Part shown: in pieces, positions 61,403 through 64,000 of the stretch
Numbering within the stretch: the first letter of the stretch is position 1
How the letters are laid out: every line of letters starts with the position of its first letter
From: Hyphomicrobiales bacterium
GTDB lineage: Bacteria; Pseudomonadota; Alphaproteobacteria; Rhizobiales; Rhizobiaceae
Assembly: GCA_900473185.1 (NCBI GenBank)
Contig: UCKU01000006.1
Span: forward strand, 97,258-161,257
Length of the DNA stretch: 64,000 bases
Direction: 5' to 3'
Notes under the pieces: model-generated
The model's input: the letters and a program-made list of their open reading frames with translations, nothing else
What the model was told of the DNA's origin: nothing
Databases searched by the model: none
Translations under genes and position numbers: made by a program

Positions 61403-62044
61403 GTTTAAATGTTGGGCAATTAAGCCCTGCGTTTGACAAGAGAGCTTTCAGCAGTTCGCCGCCCGATCTCAATTCTTTTATTGATAAAGGCGCTTCTGGA
61501 TAGTCGATTTTCATCCCGTTAAGCCGGCGATCCCTGGCATTGACACCGGAGAGACTGAGAAGGTGTCCTCCGTTCGCCGATCAGCGCCGACATATCGTAG
61601 CCAACCAAGGTCTCGCATTTGACACACACCTGCCAGCCGCCGAGCTTCCGCTCCGTGGCTCGAGTTCGGCGAATGCTAAAGGCATGTCTTGACTGTAGAG
61701 AGGCCTCGTCAATGGATGGCAAAGTGATGCGGTGGACCGAGCGACAGGCCGCAGAACATGCCATTTGGTCCCCTGCTGGATTGGAGGTCCCCGAGGATCA
61801 GCTTCGGAACTGCGGATTGAAGGCGAGCGAAGGCTTCGTGGGTGGATACCGGATTATCACGTAATCCTGCGGTCTTCCTTCCCGACGCGAAGGACGAGTT
61901 GAGTTCGTCCTCTTCCTGTTTCCGCTCGTTTCGCGTCCGCCTACCAAATCACCGGCCTCATCGAACCCGAAAATGTTTGCCGTTCTTGACGCGCATCAAA
62001 GCGGCCGGATCGAAGTGGTAGTTTGATGGCGAGGCTCAATGTTG
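61403..62044. other. No supported gene; possible decayed sequence
   Basis: About 640 bases between paralogue 2 and the hsp20 leader. An 81-codon frame at 61619-61864 (+) and an overlapping one on the other strand exist, but neither has a credible start or motif. The final part holds the promoter side of hsp20. Confidence 0.45.
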
Positions 62045-62107
62045 AGAGCAAGCAACTTTGCTGGGATCCGGATTTTTCGGACCCTGCTCGGCAAACAGGA
62101 GATGATC
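62045..62107 (+). promoter_or_regulatory. ROSE-like RNA thermometer in the hsp20 leader
   Basis: The last hairpin pairs CTGCT (62084-62088) with the Shine-Dalgarno AGGAG (62097-62101) across an 8-base loop, with the internal G-G opposition that marks ROSE elements. Upstream, GGGATCCG (62063-62070) pairs with CGGACCC (62078-62084) with a bulged A, and AGCAA pairs with TTGCT at 62047-62062. Successive hairpins right before a small heat-shock gene are the known setting of ROSE. Confidence 0.6.
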
Positions 62108-62626
62108 ATGCCTGATACAGTTCCCATAAAGACCGAACAGAAGACGATGCCAGCCGCCGGCAACATCTGGTCGCCGTTCGAAACCTTGCGCACCGAAATT
62201 GACCGTCTGTTCGAGGATTTCGGACCGTCGTCGTTTCGGCCTCTCGCGCGGCCGTTTTTTGCGCGTACTGCGGCATCGTCGAATGATTGGATTGTGTCGC
62301 CTGCCGTCGATGTCGTCGAAAAGGACGATGCTTTCGAAGTGACGGCCGAAGTGCCCGGTTTGGACGAAAAGAACCTGGAGGTGAAACTTGCGGACGGTGT
62401 TCTGACCATCCGCGGCGAGAAGAGTGAAGAAAAGGAAGACAAGCAGAAAGCCTATCATGTTTCGGAACGTCACTACGGCTCGTTTCAGCGCTCCTTCCGG
62501 CTTCCCGACGGCGTCGAGGCGGACCAGGTCAGCGCGGCTTTCGCGAAGGGCGTTCTCAAAGTGACGCTTCCCAAGAGCCTCACTGCGAAACAGAACGATC
62601 GCAAGATCGAGATTAAGGCCGGCTAA
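62108..62626 (+). CDS. Small heat-shock protein, Hsp20/alpha-crystallin family
   Basis: 172 residues. The alpha-crystallin domain (about 65-160) shows SPAVDVVEKDDAFEVTAEVP, LEVKLADGVLTIRGEK and the C-terminal GVLKVTLPKS. N-terminal IWSPFETLRTEIDRLFEDF is typical of the class. An ATP-independent chaperone that holds unfolded proteins. The start at 62108 follows AGGAG by 6 bases; an ATG at 62102 is also in frame. Translation is probably temperature-controlled by the leader hairpins. Confidence 0.95.
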   Translation: MPDTVPIKTEQKTMPAAGNIWSPFETLRTEIDRLFEDFGPSSFRPLARPFFARTAASSNDWIVSPAVDVVEKDDAFEVTAEVPGLDEKNLEVKLADGVLTIRGEKSEEKEDKQKAYHVSERHYGSFQRSFRLPDGVEADQVSAAFAKGVLKVTLPKSLTAKQNDRKIEIKAG

Positions 62627-62635
62627 TCTGGGACA

Positions 62636-62662
62636 GGCGGGTGCGTCTAAGCACCCACCGCC
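62636..62662 (+). terminator. Hairpin downstream of hsp20
   Basis: GGCGGGTGC (62636-62644) faces GCACCC-ACC-GCC (62651-62662) across a 6-base loop, with a bulge in the lower stem. It begins 9 bases after the hsp20 stop; no T-run follows. Confidence 0.5.
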
Positions 62663-62728
62663 ATCAGCATCGCCGGAAGACAGCAGCAGACGAAATCGGC
62701 GACGAACACAACGGCCGGCAACCTCCTT

Positions 62729-62863
62729 GTGACGCCTCGTTGTTTTGCGAAGGAAGACTTGATCGAGCTGGTTCTCGGCCGTTGGCTAATGGTTTGGCTG
62801 TGGGCCATTCCATTTGGCGACGCAGCCTTTCTCACGTGGTGCGCAGTCATCATGCTGGCGTAG
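62729..62863 (+). CDS. Possible 44-residue membrane peptide
   Basis: A GTG-started frame reads TPRCFAKEDLIELVLGRWLM then VWLWAIPFGDAAFLTWCAVI, a hydrophobic Trp-rich helix. There is a CCTCC-rich stretch but no good Shine-Dalgarno upstream. It may be chance; the rest of 62663-63010 shows no other gene. Confidence 0.22.
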   Translation: MTPRCFAKEDLIELVLGRWLMVWLWAIPFGDAAFLTWCAVIMLA

Positions 62864-63010
62864 TCGTCGTCGCCTTATCCACGTTTTCGGGATCCGGCAC
62901 CGACAGAGCCTAGGAGAAGGACGATGGGCATCGACATATCGCGCACTGCAGAAGCGTTGCTTTCGGGAGCGGGATCCTGCGGGGAACAGTGGACAATAGG
63001 AGATAGAAAG

Positions 63011-63325
63011 ATGGGATCAAAAGTTCTCGCAAAGGCCGAGTGGGCGGCTTACTTCTCGCACCTCCACGAAGCCGTGCAAGGCAAGGAGATCAAAATCGAA
63101 ATCGTGGGCGCGACTGTTGGCGACCAGATCCTCGTGAAATCCACCCCTCTGCTTGGGGCGACGTACGAAGTCAAGCAGGACATGCTCGAGCTATTGGTCG
63201 AGGGCATGACACATGTGATCGAAAGACCACGGAAAATCACCGTCCAGGATGAGGAAGGCGAGGTCGTCGCGATCGAAGTGCTTGATCTGGCCGACCGGCA
63301 TCAGATCCTGACGTTCGCCAAGTGA
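63011..63325 (+). CDS. DUF5335-like small protein
   Basis: 104 residues. KAEWAAYFSHLHEAVQGKEI, VGDQILVKSTPLLGATYEVK and VQDEEGEVVAIEVLDLADRH match the pattern I recall for DUF5335 proteins, which occur beside stress genes in many rhizobia. No catalytic motif. ATG at 63011 has AGGAG 9 bases upstream; the frame is open 29 codons earlier. It is 2 bases upstream of the cation ATPase start, so it is co-transcribed. Confidence 0.75.
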   Translation: MGSKVLAKAEWAAYFSHLHEAVQGKEIKIEIVGATVGDQILVKSTPLLGATYEVKQDMLELLVEGMTHVIERPRKITVQDEEGEVVAIEVLDLADRHQILTFAK

Positions 63326-63327
63326 AG

Positions 63328-64000
63328 ATGGGGCTCGGCGAGGTGGTGAAGGTCGACGCACGCCAACCGAGCCTTGTCCTGCACGCCACCAAGGATCGGA
63401 GCGGCGCTATCGACGATCTCACGGAGATCAGCCTGTGTTCGCAGAACGACGCCTGCGAGGTGCTCGCCTCCAGCCCGTCGGGGATTGCCGCCGACGAAGC
63501 ACGACTGCGGCGTCATCGGTATGGCCCCAACGTCATTAGCCGCGAGCAACGTGCCCCGCTGCTCAAAGAAATCTGGGTTCGCGCCAAAAGCCCACTGAAC
63601 ACCCTCCTGCTTATGCTTGCCAGCATTTCGTATGCGCTCGGCGATCTGCGAGCCGCGGTCGTCATATCGGCCATTGTCATCCTCTCGGTGGGGATGGCCT
63701 TTGTTCAGGAGCGTCGTTCCAGCCAGGCCGCCGCCAAACTTCGCGCGATGGTAAGGACGACTGTCAGCGTCCTTCGTCCGGGCACGAGCCAGCCTGAGGT
63801 AGCAGAAGAACCCGTCGAAGATCTCGTGCCTGGGGACATCGTGCGGTTATCTGCAGGCGACATCATTCCCGCTGATTTGCGCCTCATCGACGCCACAGAC
63901 CTCTTTGTAAACCAGTCGACTCTGACTGGGGAGGCAATGCCTGTCGAGAAGGAGTCAGGTCCCGCCTCGGCACCCATCGGATCGGCATTCGATCGTCCAA
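63328..64000 (+). CDS. P-type cation-transporting ATPase, MgtA-like (partial)
   Basis: The first 224 codons are visible and run off the right edge. An N-terminal extension precedes the P-type ATPase N region (SGIAADEARLRRHRYGPNVI), two helices (about 95-130), and the actuator domain with EDLVPGDIVRLSAGDIIPAD and the dephosphorylation motif LTGEAMPVEK (TGE). This is the arrangement of Mg2+ or Ca2+-type class III/II pumps. ATG at 63328 follows the DUF5335-like stop by 2 bases, implying translational coupling. Confidence 0.88.
   Translation, partial: MGLGEVVKVDARQPSLVLHATKDRSGAIDDLTEISLCSQNDACEVLASSPSGIAADEARLRRHRYGPNVISREQRAPLLKEIWVRAKSPLNTLLLMLASISYALGDLRAAVVISAIVILSVGMAFVQERRSSQAAAKLRAMVRTTVSVLRPGTSQPEVAEEPVEDLVPGDIVRLSAGDIIPADLRLIDATDLFVNQSTLTGEAMPVEKESGPASAPIGSAFDRP

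Overview
The window reads as accessory DNA of a high-GC alphaproteobacterium, most likely of the Rhizobium/Agrobacterium group and possibly from a megaplasmid or chromid. This is inferred from long single-strand catabolic operons each with its own ABC transporter, many ATGA start/stop overlaps, a rhizobial-type small heat-shock gene with a ROSE-like leader, and IS5/IS3/IS6-type debris. No rRNA, tRNA, CRISPR array or replication gene was recognised.

Layout. 1-43: 5' end of a leftward gene. 310-6990: a rightward six-gene signalling operon with a GGDEF-EAL protein, a degenerate HATPase-like protein, a STAS-methyltransferase fusion, a membrane SpoIIE-type phosphatase, an intact HATPase-like switch kinase and a STAS protein. 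18785-7045: a leftward 13-gene dihydroxyacetone operon: binding protein, two permeases, a small membrane protein, two ATPases, a one-piece ATP-type kinase, then DhaL, DhaM, HPr, enzyme I, a small HTH protein and DhaK. 19098-24523: a Mug-type glycosylase, an aldehyde dehydrogenase plus acetolactate-synthase-like enzyme, and a TetR/EamA pair. 24732-27311: a broken SDR and a headless LacI regulator meeting at a deletion scar, then a GH29 fucosidase. 32561-28216: four overlapping envelope genes (coiled-coil membrane protein, anchored periplasmic protein, MotA/ZorA-like membrane protein with a long tail, OmpA/MotB-like protein), with an SH3 protein divergent from them. 41152-34151: a fructan operon of LacI regulator, binding protein, two permeases, GH32 enzyme and ATPase. 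41200-45000: mobile-element debris including a 1309-bp IS5-family element that carries an extra gene. 54377-45005: a hydroxyquinol-type aromatic operon with a Liv transporter and a divergent LysR regulator. 59198-56057: a sugar ABC transporter without an ATPase. 59553-64000: a chimeric IS6/sulfatase relic, then a stress block of two paralogous small proteins, a PPOX-fold protein, Hsp20, a DUF5335-like protein and the start of a P-type ATPase.

How the genes work together. Each catabolic block couples uptake to first-step metabolism: dihydroxyacetone-like triose with both ATP- and PEP-driven kinases, beta-fructosides with GH32, and phenols with a monooxygenase, intradiol dioxygenases and maleylacetate reductase. 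The least understood units are the four-gene envelope operon and the first signalling operon, which has two kinase-like and two STAS-like proteins around one phosphatase.
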